64,000 nucleotides of DNA. It comes from Agrocybe praecox (lineage: Eukaryota > Basidiomycota > Agaricomycetes > Agaricales > Agrocybaceae). Of the stretch, positions 12,821-25,848 are shown one piece after another. The notes under the pieces were generated by a model. It was not told where the DNA came from and did no database searches. It saw nothing but the letters and a program-made list of their open reading frames with translations. Where the stretch lies: contig OZ024847.1 of assembly GCA_964017145.1 (NCBI GenBank), positions 930,001 through 994,000 of the forward strand, written 5' to 3'. The translations under genes were made by a program, and so were the position numbers. Each line of letters opens with the position of its first letter. Position 1 is the stretch's first letter.

Positions 12821-13969
12821 ATGGACTGCCACCGAACGGATATCCTGCCTACCATGCCTTCCTTTTCCCCCACGTCGACAGTACGCCCAATACCTGCAAA
12901 TGATGCTGTACTATTATACTCATTCGACATGCTCATGATTGCCACCGTTGTCGGAGGAATTTCCTATGGCTTTCTCACAATGTTGTTTTTTAACTGCATT
13001 TCCCTTCTACTTCAATTCAAACGTCTGTATTCGAAACGAATGCGGCCGTTTTTGATCTCCTATACTACAATCATGTTCCTTTTAAGCACGGGCGCTATGA
13101 TTCAACAAATCTACATCTTGAATACCATCTTTTTGGAGACAATAGGATGGACGTCATATCGGGCAATAAGAAATATACCTTACACCACGCCATTAATCAT
13201 CTGGGGGGCAGATGGTCTATTGGTGAGTTTCATTATCCATTCTCTGGAACGACACCCATCTGATTTTGTTTTTGAGATTTGGCGTTGCATAATATTGTAC
13301 CAAGGCATATCCTGGTTCGGCACACTGGCGCTAAACGTTTGTCTCGCTCTCCTTGCCCTAGCATCTTTCGGTGGGGAGGAAAACGTCTCCACTAAAGAAT
13401 ATCTAATTTATATTGATACACAGTGGTCGGCATCTTATATTTTCCCGCCCGAGATTTTCAAGACCCTCTTACAGCCCTGTTTTTCACCTTCCTAACACCT
13501 ATAGTCAATATCATCCTGGTCGCCATACTTTCCGGTCGCATTTTATACCAGCAAACACGCCTTGTAAATATTCTTGGTCCCGACACGAACCGAAGGCCAC
13601 TTTACACGAAGATCTTGACGATGTGTATTGAATCATCGGCACTTATCGTCATCATTGGCACCGCCTGCATCGTAACGATTTTTGTGGCGGGAGGGTTTTA
13701 TGCCGCGTTTCCCTATTTACTCCTACCACATATATGCGTATGTTTGTTTTTATCCTTTATGAAAGATTAGCCAACAGCGTGCACAGGTTATCTCACCGTT
13801 GCTCATTGTATACCGTGTTGCACAAGGAAGAGCACTTGAGGCGGTCCCTCATAACCAAACGACGGGCGGGGGATCTGTGAGCACGCTGGATTTTGCCATG
13901 GGAGGGCCGCATTCGCATAGTGTGGCGGACGATTGTTCCGTTCAGGAAATATCAAGGGAGTGTATGTAA
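12821..13969 (+). CDS. Seven-TM integral membrane protein, unit A (intact)
   Basis: Four exons join in frame: 12821-13222, 13277-13370, 13424-13737 and 13778-13969, giving 333 residues. Seven hydrophobic segments can be seen, starting with MIATVVGGISYGFLTMLF and ending with a TM7 that joins LLLPHIC to RAQVISPLLIVYRVA. The cytoplasm-like tail is rich in Gly, Ser and His. This architecture is common in large basidiomycete families of unknown function, and a receptor role is only a guess. The start at 12821 gives a 27-base leader before a second ATG (12848); either could be used. The intron-2 donor is G|gtgggg and is important because it is mutated in unit B. Confidence 0.75.
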
Positions 13970-14302
13970 CATACGTCTCGAATTTGAAATCCCTACTATC
14001 ATGTTATAGGAGTCGCAAAAAAATCGGCACTGATTCCAGACATCTTGAATCCTCAAAAATTATACTTGTGTGTACGCAGATACGTTTTTTCGATCCAGAA
14101 TGCGTAGTCTTCTTAAAGTTCCGTTCCATATGAGACGGAGCACCAAACGGTTGATGTCGCTGCGTTTATTCGTGATTACACTCCAGCAAATGGTCGATTC
14201 AACCCCTCCCATCGCGGTTACCTCAAAATCCGAGGTATCTAAGTACAAAAAGCAAGAATGTTTACCGAGCAAACATCTGCCCTCCTTTCATCTTACCAAG
14301 TC

Positions 14303-14640
14303 ATGGCCTCATCAACGTCCTCGCCCTCGACGACAGTGGGACCCATAACCTCCGATCTAGATAGCACACCATCATATGCCTTCCAAATGACGATGGTCGC
14401 GACCGTGCTCGCAGGCATCATGTACGGGTTTCTAACGATGTTATTTTTCAACTGCATCTTGCTTCTACTTCGATCTAAACATCTGTACTCGAAGCCGATG
14501 TTTTGTTATTTACACGACGATCATGTTCCCGTTAAGCACGGGTGCGATGTTCAGGAAATTAGAGGTGGACATATGATCTAACAGAGTTGATAGGCCATTT
14601 CACCACTGCTGATTGTGTACCGTGTTGCACAAGGAAGGTC
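14303..14640 (+). pseudogene. Broken seven-TM gene, unit A
   Basis: The start of a paralogue of the 12821 gene: MASSTSSPSTTVGPI, then a TM1 like MVATVLAGIMYGFLTMLF and the conserved LLRSKHLYSK. The frame is lost after that, by a small deletion relative to unit B. A short piece of the far C-terminus (SPLLIVYRVAQG-like, about 14600-14640) follows almost at once. TM3 to TM6 are missing, so this is a decayed copy with an internal deletion. Confidence 0.75.
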
Positions 14641-15532
14641 ATTCGAGATGGTCACTCGTCGTTATAGTGTAACGCATAGTAGGCCACCTGTCAGCCCGCT
14701 GAACTGCTGGGGGAAGGCCGTATTCGCGCGTTGGAGAAAGCGATCACTCCTTTCAGGACTGAGGATGTGTGTGGTAGTGTATTAGACCATATAATATTTC
14801 TTTACCCTATTAATTATATACGAGCACAATCAATCATAGAATTTCTGTTTGGTTTCTAGTACTTGTAAAGAGCTTACTAGTAGTATTGGAATTGGTTTTT
14901 TTGTATGTTCTTTTCTGCTTTGGTTCGAGCACGAAATTTTCAAACTTGTCAACTTGCCGTGAAATCTTTGTGGGTGACCCTTTCACTTTGTAGGTACGCG
15001 TACGCTGCTCTTCGGCGGGTCAACTGTGTATGCGGGTCACAGCAGACTTGCGCCAGAGCCAAAACTTGCTTCTGAAGAATGACACAAGGACTAGCTGGGT
15101 ATTTCAAATCTACTCTTAAGCTCGTTCCACCAAAAGGTATTGCCAGAAAATCAAGATTCCAAAAGAGACGCGACCGAAGGTCTTTGTGGAAGTCAGTTTC
15201 CACGGAATTGCGGATCCGGCTCAACTAGCCAAAGTCAAATGAAGAAGAGATAGTCGGGGTTGGCGAAAAAAATAATTAGGGAGCAAGGGCGTGGACATTT
15301 TTCAGTTCGGTTGGGCCACTCCATCAACCAGAAGAATGGGGCAAGGACGGGGCGGGTGAGCCAGCTCGTCATGAATATGTTCGTTCTCACAGTTAAACCA
15401 ACAATTTCTGAGTTCACGCCCAGTTCGCACTTGGGATCGAGTTATGTTAAATGTTTTACTAAAGAATGACGTCTCGAAAATGAGGGCGACTCGCTGAGGA
15501 GTATTGACCGGTCCGACTACTCATATGTGTTG
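14641..15532. other. Gene-free end of unit A
   Basis: No gene is supported. This stretch matches the end of unit B (about 28820-29122), but with two extra blocks: about 250 bases after gttcgagcacg, and about 140 bases near 15205-15345. Conserved landmarks are gaagtcagtttcca and gcccagttcgcacttgggat. Confidence 0.55.
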
Positions 15533-16183
15533 AGAGAGAACAGCCAGTTTTGTTCTCATGCTGATTGTGGATTACTTATGTATCTGACTGCAGTCCTTCT
15601 ACATAGGCAGAGTATAAACTGTGTTGACATGCCGTGACATGCCGTTATGAATTCTTGACGTGACTTCCCTGTCGAAGAAGTGAGCGTGGAAATGGTGACA
15701 AAACTTTGGGTGGACTGACTCTTCCTTCCAATGTGAAAGGTTTTTCGCAATCACCGCCAATAAATTGCAAGCCTATTGCAATGCCACGCCTTGTTATCTC
15801 CGCAGCCATCATCGTTATGCTATCAGGGGAGTTGAAAGGCACTTTTGGAAGTTCTGACGTTTAATTCAAGGTTGTGGTGCAAGATGCGACATAGCATTCT
15901 TTGGCATTCCTTGTCTCGTACCCAGAAGTTATAGGGCACGATCCTACCCATCCGCATGGTACATCACAGGAGGGGGTATAAGTCAACGTGGTACTACCAA
16001 CAACAGGTCACTTTTGGGTTGCTTGTATCGACCTATCGCCTTGTCCGTGCATTAAGCGCCCTATATGACATGTGCATAATCATCTATTTTTACTGTTTCT
16101 TTTTTCCCTGCACTCGGGCATCGAGGCACGGATGCGCAGTTGCAAAGGTTGAATAAGAACGAGTCAGAGGTATACCCCACGCA

Positions 16184-18016
16184 ATGGCTTCAAGAACTCA
16201 GTCCCAACATGATATCGAATTACATGCACCGACTGAAACCAAAATCACAGCTGTTAGCTTATACTCAACTATGGCACAAGTTACACGGTCATTCTGTGCG
16301 GGGTTGAAGGAAGGCCGAAACAAAATCAACGTGCGGGGTCTTCCTCGTGCCTTGCAGGTCAATTCTCTCCGGTGAGTGTGTTCATTCTCAAAATCGATAT
16401 TTGCCATGCTTATATGCTAGCTCAGAGTCGAAGGAGGAGGAAAATCTTCTATCTATGCCGTGTCGATTTCGAAGGGACGAGACTCCAATTACCTCCACCT
16501 CGAAGAAGTGAAGAAGTCGCTGGAAAGTGCTCGTTGCTTACACGCCAGCTTGGACTCATTCATGCACACTTACAACTCGAAAGATTATGCCATCACGAAG
16601 CTCGCAGATTTTTTCGAAAAATATCAAATACTGTCCCATAAATTGAACAGTCGGATATTCGATTTGGAGAAAGAAGTCATCGACATGGAGCAAGAGGCAG
16701 CCAAGGGTCCATCTTGGGATATATCGATTAATACACGTGGCAATGAGGATGAAGAGGTGGAGATTCTGATATCCTACGGTAATGTCTCTATACTTGATGA
16801 TAAGTTCTTTCTGATTGACAACTACCGTAGCTGTGGACTCGGCGGAGTGGGCGCCGGCGGAGTACGATATACGCGTCAACACCCAGGCGAAAGAAGGTGA
16901 TGAGACGGTCCTAGTCATTTACAAAGCTATAATCAGACAAAACACTGGGGAGGTGAGACTAAATTTACTTTAAGAGGATGGTGCGCTCACTAGATGTCAA
17001 GGCCTGGGAGAACGTGCCTCTAACGCTTGAGACGACTAGACCCTCATTCAGCCTCCAACCTCCAGAGCATGTCGTGTGGCGGATTGGCGAAGCTTCTCAT
17101 ACGCAGTCACAAGAAGATGCACTCAATGATACCAGCGACATAGTGGAAGCACTTGAAGCTGTGCAGATTTCAGACAAAGGCAGCGTCAACGCAACTTTCA
17201 AAGTGTCAGGTTTAATCAGCATTCCGAGCGATGAAAGCAAGCATAGCATTACCATTGCTCGCATACCTTTTTATGTGGAGTTATGCTGGTATACAGTACC
17301 CAAGGTCGATGCGAGAGTGTATGTCAAGGTACAGCTTATTTATACGCTATTTTTTTTGGGAAATAATGTTCACGTATTTCACAGGGAAATTTATACAATG
17401 ATTCAAAGTATATATTCATCGCTGGCAAGGTGAACGTCTATATGGACGAAAGTTTCTCTGGTAATGTTCAAATGCCGTTTTTGTATCCTGAAGAATGTGT
17501 CGAATGTCATTTTGGGTAAGGAACAATATGTATAAGCCCTTATTCCCAATTGACTAATAGCTACGCAGGCTGGACCCTTCGCTTCGTGTATTTTACTACC
17601 CCCGAGAGAAGGAGGTCACGACAACGGGGTGGTTCAAGAAGACAGAAATCGAAACAGTCACTCAACGCATCACTGTCCTTAACACCAAGTGCGTGGCTGT
17701 CGAAAATGTCAGGGTATTCGAGAACTTTCCTGTTGTCGTTCCTTGGGAGAGCGCAGCGGTACAAGTCAAGATTTTCAACCCACCTCTAACGCCGACTATT
17801 GGGCGCACTCTTATAGACCCGGTCTTTGTCAGTGAAAACGTCACAGCCGAGTGGGTGAAGACGATGGGCGATGGCTTTTTCCATGGTCAGCCAGCGGAAG
17901 GAAGGGATGGCAGGTTCAACTGGCTCGTCTCGATCCCTGTTCAGCGCAGTATTTCTCTCATTCTGAAGTACGATGTTTCCCATCCTGCAGGTTATCATGT
18001 CCTTAACCTAGAATGA
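16184..18016 (+). CDS. DUF4140/DUF4139 (mucoidy inhibitor A-like) protein, copy B
   Basis: Exons 16184-16371, 16426-16778, 16831-16952, 17002-17328, 17385-17515 and 17569-18016 join in frame to about 522 residues. The six-exon layout is the same as in copy A. Differences are mostly single substitutions, plus one added codon in the DUF4139 opening motif (AEWAPAEYDIRV here, AEWIPAYDVRV in copy A) and one codon fewer near VKTMGDGFF. The extra Glu falls inside the conserved WxPxYDxR motif, so this copy may be altered in function even though its frame is open. The molecular role of the family is unknown. Confidence 0.85.
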
Positions 18017-18116
18017 ATTCTGGGCTGTAATTGTTTAACGGGATTGCGAGGACAAACCGTTCTGGTAGTGATCTACGATTTAGGGCTATCTAGAGCTCAG
18101 GTTGTTCCACTGGTTG

Positions 18117-21100
18117 TTAAATATATAATTGATGTCCGCACGTCAGGTTGTATTTCTTGAGAAGGTTTTTCCACGCCTGGAAATTCCTCTCGTGATTCAA
18201 GGCCACCTCCACAAGATTATCGAGGCTCGGGAATATGGATCGCAGGCGTTCCCGCAGGTCGCTGAGGTCATTTCTCGCCGCGATGCCTTCTTCATGTCGG
18301 CCTGAAGCGCATTCAAGGATGCCTAAAGCCCAAATAGTGGTAGCAAGTTTGACGTGCCACGAATTTATGTCTCGTGAATGCAGTTCGTAAAATGCGCGGA
18401 CCTCTAGAAGTACTTTTCGTGCCCGAGAAGGTTCGTTATTAGCGAAAAGACGGAGGCCTAGACTGTATTGTGCCCTTGCATAAAGCTGTTTCTCGCTGGT
18501 CAGTAAATTACTCGTCGGCGTCTCCCATTCTTCTATTATCCTGCAAACTTCGTTCAGGGCTTCCACGTCCTCTCCCACGTCAGCGAGAAGATCGGACAAA
18601 ATCCAGATGGGTGGTTTTCTTTCATGCTCTCTGTTGATGGAGATTGACTCTCGGATAAAGGACAGAGCTTGATCTACCCCCCCGGTGAGGCGGTGGATAG
18701 ATGATGAGATATCCAAGCAATCAGTGTAAGCTTCTTCCGCCTCCAAATTATATTGGGAGGCAAATTTGTGACAATCTTCGATTGAGTCAAGGGCTAGGGT
18801 AAGGGAACTTTTGCCGATCGCCGATAGGGCAACTAGGCTTAGAATTTTTATCAAGAAGATTTGGCGTGCGACAGGATGAGCATCTATGAAGGGTTGCCCG
18901 ACTGTGATCGCCTTTTCATAGAGACTCAGTGTTTTATGGGGATTTCCGTGATAACAAAGAAATCTAACAGAATCTACCAAGCATGCCATGTGGAGTTCTG
19001 CCATGTCTTCATCTTGCGCTGGGTGGTCATCGAACCAACCCAAACATTCTTCGATAGCAACATTAGCATCTGCGAGTTGGTCAAAGTCCTCCAACAAGTT
19101 GGCGTAATCCCGAATGAGACGAATAAGAAATGTTTGCTGTGAAGGAAATCGCTTGACCAGATCCCGACAATATTGGACGACCTCTCTGCTTCTCTCCACA
19201 GATTTAAATCGGATCTTTGATTTTTTGGCAATAGCCATATTTAGTAGGAGGGCAGGTACGAAATCCATCAGAAGACTAGTATCTTCTTTGATCAAGCTGC
19301 TGTATAACTTCATGGCTTCGTGTCCTTCGTCAAAAGCCCTTGAATAGTCTTTCTCCTGAAGCAGACCAATGCTGAGAGTGATAAGGCTGTTGGCAAGATA
19401 TTTGAGGTGTTTGGCATCTCGAAAAGATAGCACACGGCAATGGCTGACTGCTGCGCCAGCAATTTGGACCGACTTCTGATGATTACCTATGTTTAAAAAA
19501 GCGAGACCAGTGAGAGTGTATGCGTTACAAAGTCTCCAATCTTCCGTTAGAGAAGACCGATAGGTCGTAAGCAACTGTTCACCTGCCACTGCTGCCTCAG
19601 CATGTCGCTTTGAATGGTGGAGGTTTACCGTTATTTGCAAAAGTGAGTAGGCACGAAGTCGGTGACTGTCGATATGATTATTCGTCATGCGTTCCAACTT
19701 CTGGCACGACAGATATGCCTCATCCATTCTTCCCAAAGAGGACAAGATCGTGGCTTCCATACTGAGTGCGATAACCAAGCCTTCATAAGCTGCTCCAGTA
19801 GTTTGAAACGCCACCACCTTCTCGAAGTGTTGAACGGATTGCTGTGCATATAAGAGAGCTTGATCGTTCGAAATTGTGTCCCGAAGGTGGCTGGAAGATA
19901 GGAAGAAAGAAAGAGGTGCTATTTGGTTACCAAAGACGTTGTTATTGTGCCTCCGTGCCAGATTGTTGTATAGCTCAAGCGCTTTGAGGCCTGCCTTCGC
20001 TGATTCATCTTTTTTTCCAAGTGCAAATAGACTGTGGTGCAACTCCTCCAATGCTTCAGCGAACCGCATTGCGTGTGTGCCTTCAGAAGACATGGCAGTT
20101 GGTCCACTTTTCCTATCCATGACGTTGGTGTTTGATTGTAAAAAGGATGCGGGGTTTCCAAGCAGGCGCTCGTAACTTTGCACCGCTTTTTCGGCGTCTT
20201 GCGCGGCATTTTGCAAATCTTGATTCAGGCGCGCAACACGGGCAGAGTGACACACCAGTCCGGCTAGCTGAATTTGAGCCTCGAAGGTTGCATCCGTAAC
20301 CACGAGACGTCTTCCAAGGGTCACGGCCTCTGTTATCGTTTTATAAGCTTGGACAAGATCCCCAGTAGCCACAAGGGCGGACGACATTTGATGAAGTGCG
20401 TGAGCTAGGCCTGATCCAAAAGCGACTTCATTTGTCTTGATAAGGGTCTTATAAAGATCCACCGCACACCGAGCTATTATCAAGAATTCCTGGAACATCT
20501 CCAAGTTACCTAGCCATGTTGTTAAATTGAGCATGGCCCGGGCACCTTGCTGAATCGACGCTGTAATATTCCCCCCTTTAAGTGCTTTAAGTGTTTCTTG
20601 TATGTTTACAATCTGAGCAAAGACACTAGATTGTACGCCTTCCGTTTCTTCTTTGGTGGAAGGTTGTAACCAGATGAGCAGCGTGAGAGGTTTTAGGTGC
20701 AAGGAATCCGGTTCTTCAGTTGGATAAGATCCACTGGAAGCAAGGTCTTGGAAATATGCGTCAATCTTGCCAACTTGAAGGGTGATATACGATCTATAGA
20801 TGAGATGTTCGGATAATTGGACGTGTTGTGGAAGGTGGGATAATATGACAGGAGTTGAGCCAAGAAATGCCGCAATATTGTCGTCCGAAACTCGAAGAGT
20901 GGATTGCTGCCTGTGAAGTTCAGCAAAGCCCTGGACGGTAACACCTCTCAGCTCTACGACCCCGGCCGCTGTATCCAGCTGTGTGAACATCTAAAAAAAA
21001 AGGTGCCGTTAGCAGCTTTTATAGTGTCTGTTAGAAAACGTATACGTACGGTAAATCTTCGATAACACTTGTTTGCCTTTTCCTTTAGATCCCGTACGTT

Positions 21101-21580
21101 CTTTTCGACCACATTTCGATTTATCCAAGAATTTAAGTTGCACTTGAATTTGTGCAATTTTGATTTTGACGCATCGCTAGTTTCCAGAATCGGAAGGCAG
21201 TCTTCGTAGACTGATTTCATATCCCTGAAGAAAATCATGAACAACGCACAGCTTACAAAATAACTATACAAATCTCACTTTGAGAGGGTTGCCACGGCTT
21301 CACGAAGATCTCGATCGTCATCTAGAATTTCCTGGTGTCGGTCGCAGAATTTTTTGAGATCTTGTACGATTTCAAGCGTCTCTGCGGCTAAGTACTTTGC
21401 TTCCCGCATGTTTGAAGCAGACTGAGAGGAGGCTGCGAATCAGTCAAGCAGCTTCCACGTGTCGTCGTTCCTTCGCACCTTCTTGAACGAGTCGTTGAGC
21501 TTTTGAGCCAGCTCAATGACGTCTTTCAGCATTGTGGCAAGGGTTATTACCGCGAGAGTGAGTGATAATGGATCTGCCAT
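18117..21580 (-). CDS. HeLo-like/TPR protein 1, unit B (full length)
   Basis: The first exon starts at 21580, two short exons follow, and the long exon is 20990-18117. The product is about 1097 residues. Residues 1-34 (MADPLSLTLAVITLATMLKD...) continue with helices containing AAETLEIVQDLKKF, LDDDRDLREAVATL and NKCYRRFT. TPR-like repeats fill residues about 250-1050, e.g. AFDEGHEAMKLYSSL and KTLSLYEKAITVG. This is the version of TPR 1 with its C-terminal block intact (SIFPSLDNLVEVALNHERNF). The last residues (GHQLYI) differ from unit A because the 3' flanks diverge. The HeLo-like label for the N-terminus is inferred from pattern, not from a search. Confidence 0.8.
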
Positions 21581-21750
21581 TATACACGATTGAAGAAAGG
21601 AGGGGTGCACAAGTTGAGTTGAGCGGGAATTCGTCTGAAGCTGGTAATTGTATTTTGAGCATAATCAGTGAGTTACCCTGGACAGAGTAACTGTCACCGC
21701 CCGTTACAGGCCGGACAGCTGGCGGCAATTGTTAATATTTTGAATATTAC

Positions 21751-22232
21751 CTTGCATGATTATGTACGATATAGACTCTCAAGGCCGCCATTCAAAGACG
21801 TGCAGCATTCCACAGCGTAATGAATTTTGACTGTAGAAATCTATGCAAGCAATAAACACAATCGGTAAGACGAAATCAAAGTAACTGAAGGAAATCAGTG
21901 AACCCCACTCACGGTACGAGTTTGCTGTCAAGTTGTACAACTTGTGTCAGATTGAGACCCATAATGCAGGTGGGAAACACATAACTATGGCCGAGCCTGT
22001 CATATGCGCCTCCAGTAGAAAAAGTGTCTATTTTGACTTCCCTACCCACAAGCACAGCAATGTCAAACGCCCTGCGTAATCGACTAATTTTGCTGTTTTC
22101 CTAATCTCTTGAATTAGGCCGCCAAGTCTTGAATGACCGGTCGTAATGAGTAGATTTCAATCTCAAAAGGTACACTCGGATGTTCATAACTGATGCAGTC
22201 TCGGAGTTGAAGGATGAAGACGGTCACGTATC
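21751..22232 (-). pseudogene. Decayed gene between TPR 1 and TPR 2, unit B
   Basis: The counterpart of 7566-8060. Here the frame is open across IAVLVGREVKIDTFSTGG, YDRLGHSYVFPTCIMG and LDSKLVP, where unit A is frameshifted. After the same intron it hits a nonsense codon (CGA in unit A, TGA here) in AARL-stop, and it is also scrambled upstream after FEIEIYS. The two copies therefore carry different lesions. The family is not recognised. Confidence 0.6.
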
Positions 22233-22355
22233 TATATAGGAATTAGGACGAGACTTTGGTTATCCCCTTAGGAGGTCTGCGAAGAAGGGAAGAAAGTGCT
22301 CGCCACTCTCGTATCAACTACGATACAATAGGAAAGACCATATTATCGCGTATCA

Positions 22356-25300
22356 TTACACATACGAATGCGGCTGAGAGCTGGATGGGTTGCATTCTGG
22401 TCCTAGGAATTTGTCATCCTGGTGCCCGCATGTAAGATTGTATTTCCTAAAAAGGTTTTTCCACGCCTCGAAATTTCTTTCACGATTCAAGGCCACCTCC
22501 ACAAGATTATCGAGGCTCGGGAATATGGATCCCAGGCGTTCCCGCAGGTCGTTGACGTCTCTTCTTGCGATGATGCCTTCCTCATGTCGGCCCGAAGCGC
22601 ATTCGAGGACGCCTAGCGCCCAAATGGTGATGGCCAGTTTTGTGTACCATATATTTCTGGTCAATGAATGCTGTTGATAAAACGATCGGACCTCGACAAG
22701 CAGTTCTCGTGCGCGAGGAAGTTCATTGTTGCCGAACAGGCGCAGGGCCAGACTATACTGTGCCTGTGTGTAATACTCTTTTTTAACGGTAAGAGGATCA
22801 TTTTTCCACTTCTCGGTTTCTTGCACTGCTTCGTGAGCAATACTGATGGCATCATCCTCTTCCCCAGTGTCAGCGATGAGATCAGACAAAACACAGGAAG
22901 TCGGTGTTCTATCATGATCTTTGTCGAGGACAATTGACCGTCGGATGAGGGTAAGAGCTTTATTGATGTCCCCGCTGCACCGGCAAATACACGAGGCGAG
23001 TTCCAAATACATGGTGTACGCTTCGTCCTTCTCCAAATCATGCTCAGACGCGATCTTGAGCCAATCTTCGATATCGCCGAGAGCAGATGTTATTTTCCCC
23101 ATATCGTACGAGACCAACAAGTTGGAAACCTTTGCGCAGAAAGTACTGAGTGCAACAGGATAAACACCCATGGAGGATTGCCCGATTTTGATCGCATTCT
23201 CCTGGAGAGCCAACGCCCTATCGAGATCGCCTTGAAAACGAAAAAACCTGGCTGAATCGACCAAACATTCAATATAGACTTTTGGGTCTTGTCCTGTCAC
23301 TGGGTGGGCATCGAACATACTGAGAGCCTCTTCGATGGCGAAACTGGCCTCTACCACAACATCAAAGTCTTCCAACAACCTTGCATGATTTTGAAGACAA
23401 CGAATGAGGAGTGTCCTTTGGTTAGGAAATCGCCTGCCCAGCGCCCGACAGTAATTGACGACCTCTCTGCTTCGTTCCACGGACTTGAACTCTATTTTCA
23501 CCTTTTTGGGAATAGCCAAATTCAGTTCAAATGCGCGCACGTAAGCCCTCAGAAGACTAGAGTCTTCTTCAATTAGACTGTTGTATAATTCCAACGCTTC
23601 GTATCCTTTGACAAAGGCACGGTCGTAATCTTGCGCCAGAATTAGTCTAGTGACGAGGTCCGAAAGGCTATGGGCAATATTCTTTCGGCATTTAGCGTCT
23701 TGGAACGATAACCCACGGAAATGGCTGATGGCTGATTCTGCTATTTGGATTGACCTGCGATGGTTCCCTGTTTCTGTAAAGGCCAAAGAAGTGAAGAGGA
23801 AGGCGGAGGACGCATCCTGCTGCGAGAGTGAAGAGCGGTACGTTGTAAGCAGTTGTTCTCCCACTAAAGCCGCCTCGGCGTGTCGTTTCAAATAGCAAAG
23901 AGATATTGTCAAGTTCATAAGTGACCTGACACAGACCTGTGGGTTGTCGATATGATTTCGCGCCAGACGTTCGATTTTCTGGCACACAGCATATGCTTCG
24001 TCAACTCTTCCCATGCATGACAAGATCTCGGCCTCCGCAGCATAGGCAGAAGATAGGCGTGTAGAAGCTACTCCAGTAGTCTGCAGAATCTTTTCGTATC
24101 TGTGGAAAGATTGTCGCGCGTAGGAGAGAGCCTGATCGTTGGACATTAAACCCCAAAATTCTCTGAACGCTAGAGAGGAACAAAGGGTTGCTATCGAATT
24201 GGTGAAGTAGCTGCTGCCAGTCCCCTGTTCCAGTGCACTATATAGCTTGAGAGCTTTGACCCCCGCATCATACGATTCATTTTTCCTTGCGGTCAAATAT
24301 AGGCTGTAATGCAGCTCCTCCAACGCTTCGGCAAACAACTTTACTCGTGAACCTTCAACTGTCATAAAAGACAGTTCGGGTATTTTGTCCATGAAACTGA
24401 CCGCATTTCGCAGAAGGGATGTAGTAGGTTTTCCGAGTAGGCGTTCGTAGATTTGTACTGCCTCTTCCGCGTCCCGTATGGCACTATCTTGATCTCCATT
24501 CATGCGCCCAATGTGGGCAGAAGAGCTAACTAAATTAGCGAGTTGTATTTGGGCATCAAAACTTGGTGTTGTTTCTGCGGTGCGACGCCCAAGGGAGACA
24601 GCCTCTATTATTGCTTTGTAGCCGTTGGCAGGATCACCAGTTTGTGCAAAAGCACGGGACAAATGGTGAAGCGCATGAGCGAGATGGGAACCATAAACAT
24701 CGGGGTTTATCTTGACGAGCGTCCTGTAAAGGTCCACAAGACACAGAGCTATTGCCAACGATTCTTGAGATAACTCGAGGTTACTAAGTCTCACAGCCAA
24801 TTTGCCCATTGCCTGCGCACCCTGCTGGACTGACAGTTCATCATGTGTACTTTTAAGGCTGTCCTGGATCTTCACAATCAGGGCAAAGACATTGGATTGT
24901 AAACTCTCTATTTCGTCCTCAGTAAAAGGCTTTAACTGGATAACAACCCGGAAAGGTTGTAAATGCCAGGAATCTGGTCGTTCAATGGGATATGATCCGG
25001 TAGATGCAAGACTTTTAAAGATGATGTCGATTTTGCGAACTTGGAGTGTGATATACGATCTATACACAAGGCGTTCGGATAATTTGACATGTGGAGGGAG
25101 ATTGGACAATATTATAGGTGCCGAGCCTAGAAATTGGAGGACGTGGTCGTCCGAAATTCGCAGAGGTTCAAGTTGTGTCCGAGCAGCAGTTGACCCATAA
25201 GCCATGGCAGACCTGATTTGTACGACTCCAGCAGCAGTATTGAGCTGTGTAAACATCTTATAAAAATACTGTTAGCATCCCTTGCTATCATCTCCACGGT

Positions 25301-25848
25301 CACTCCTACGAACCGTAAATCGTCTATAACATTTATTTGCCTGGTCTTTTAGAGTGCGGATGTGCATCTCTATCACCCTTCGATTTTTCCAAGAGTTGAC
25401 TCTGTACTTGATCTTTTGGAATTTGCTTTTTGACGAGTGTGAAGTGTCGAGAATGGGAAGGCACTTTTGGTAGATTGATTCCATATCCCTTGATGTATGC
25501 ATCAACAACACGACACGCTCTCTCTCTGAAGTACTCGCAGCTCACATTAACAGGTTTCTTATAGCGCCTCGCAAATCCAAATCGTCATCTAGAATCGATT
25601 GGTGTCCTGCATAAAAGTCCTTGAGATCTCGTACGATTTCAAGCGTCTCCGCGGCCAGGGATTCTGCTTCTTTCATGTTGACTCCAGGCTAGAAACATTT
25701 ATCGGATCAGGGATCAACTCAGATTTGCGTTCTAATTCCCTCGCACCTTCTGAAAAGAGTCGTAAAGCTTTTGCGCAAGACTGATTACATCCTTCAATGC
25801 GGTCGCGAGTGACAATGCTGCAAGGGTGAGGGAAAGTGGATCTGCCAT
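22356..25848 (-). CDS. HeLo-like/TPR protein 2, unit B
   Basis: The start is at 25848 (MADPLSLTLAALSLA...), followed by two short exons and a long exon at 25256-22356. The product is about 1106 residues. It matches the unit A copy closely (MFTQLNTAAGVVQIRSAMAY) with scattered substitutions, one extra residue in the LLGKPTTSLL segment and a slightly different C-terminal end. Both copies are open throughout, which suggests this paralogue is under the strongest constraint in the duplicated locus. The TATA-like stretch upstream of the unit A copy is missing here. Confidence 0.8.

Larger units (their letters stand above)
940..15496 (+). repeat. Tandem segmental duplication, unit A
   Basis: This is the first of two direct copies of a multigene segment. 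Gene order, strands, exon structure and most intergenic sequence match unit B (15533-29122). The offset falls from about 14.6 kb at the left ends to about 13.6 kb at the right ends because unit A holds extra insertions: about 343 bases at 12299-12641, about 250 bases near 14935-15180, and about 140 bases near 15205-15345. The right end is set where the shared sequence ending in gactcgctg stops. Confidence 0.9.

Noticed and set aside
14949..15224. 91-residue frame on the minus strand in the unit A-specific block
   Set aside because: It is absent from unit B, and no family or splice context supports it.
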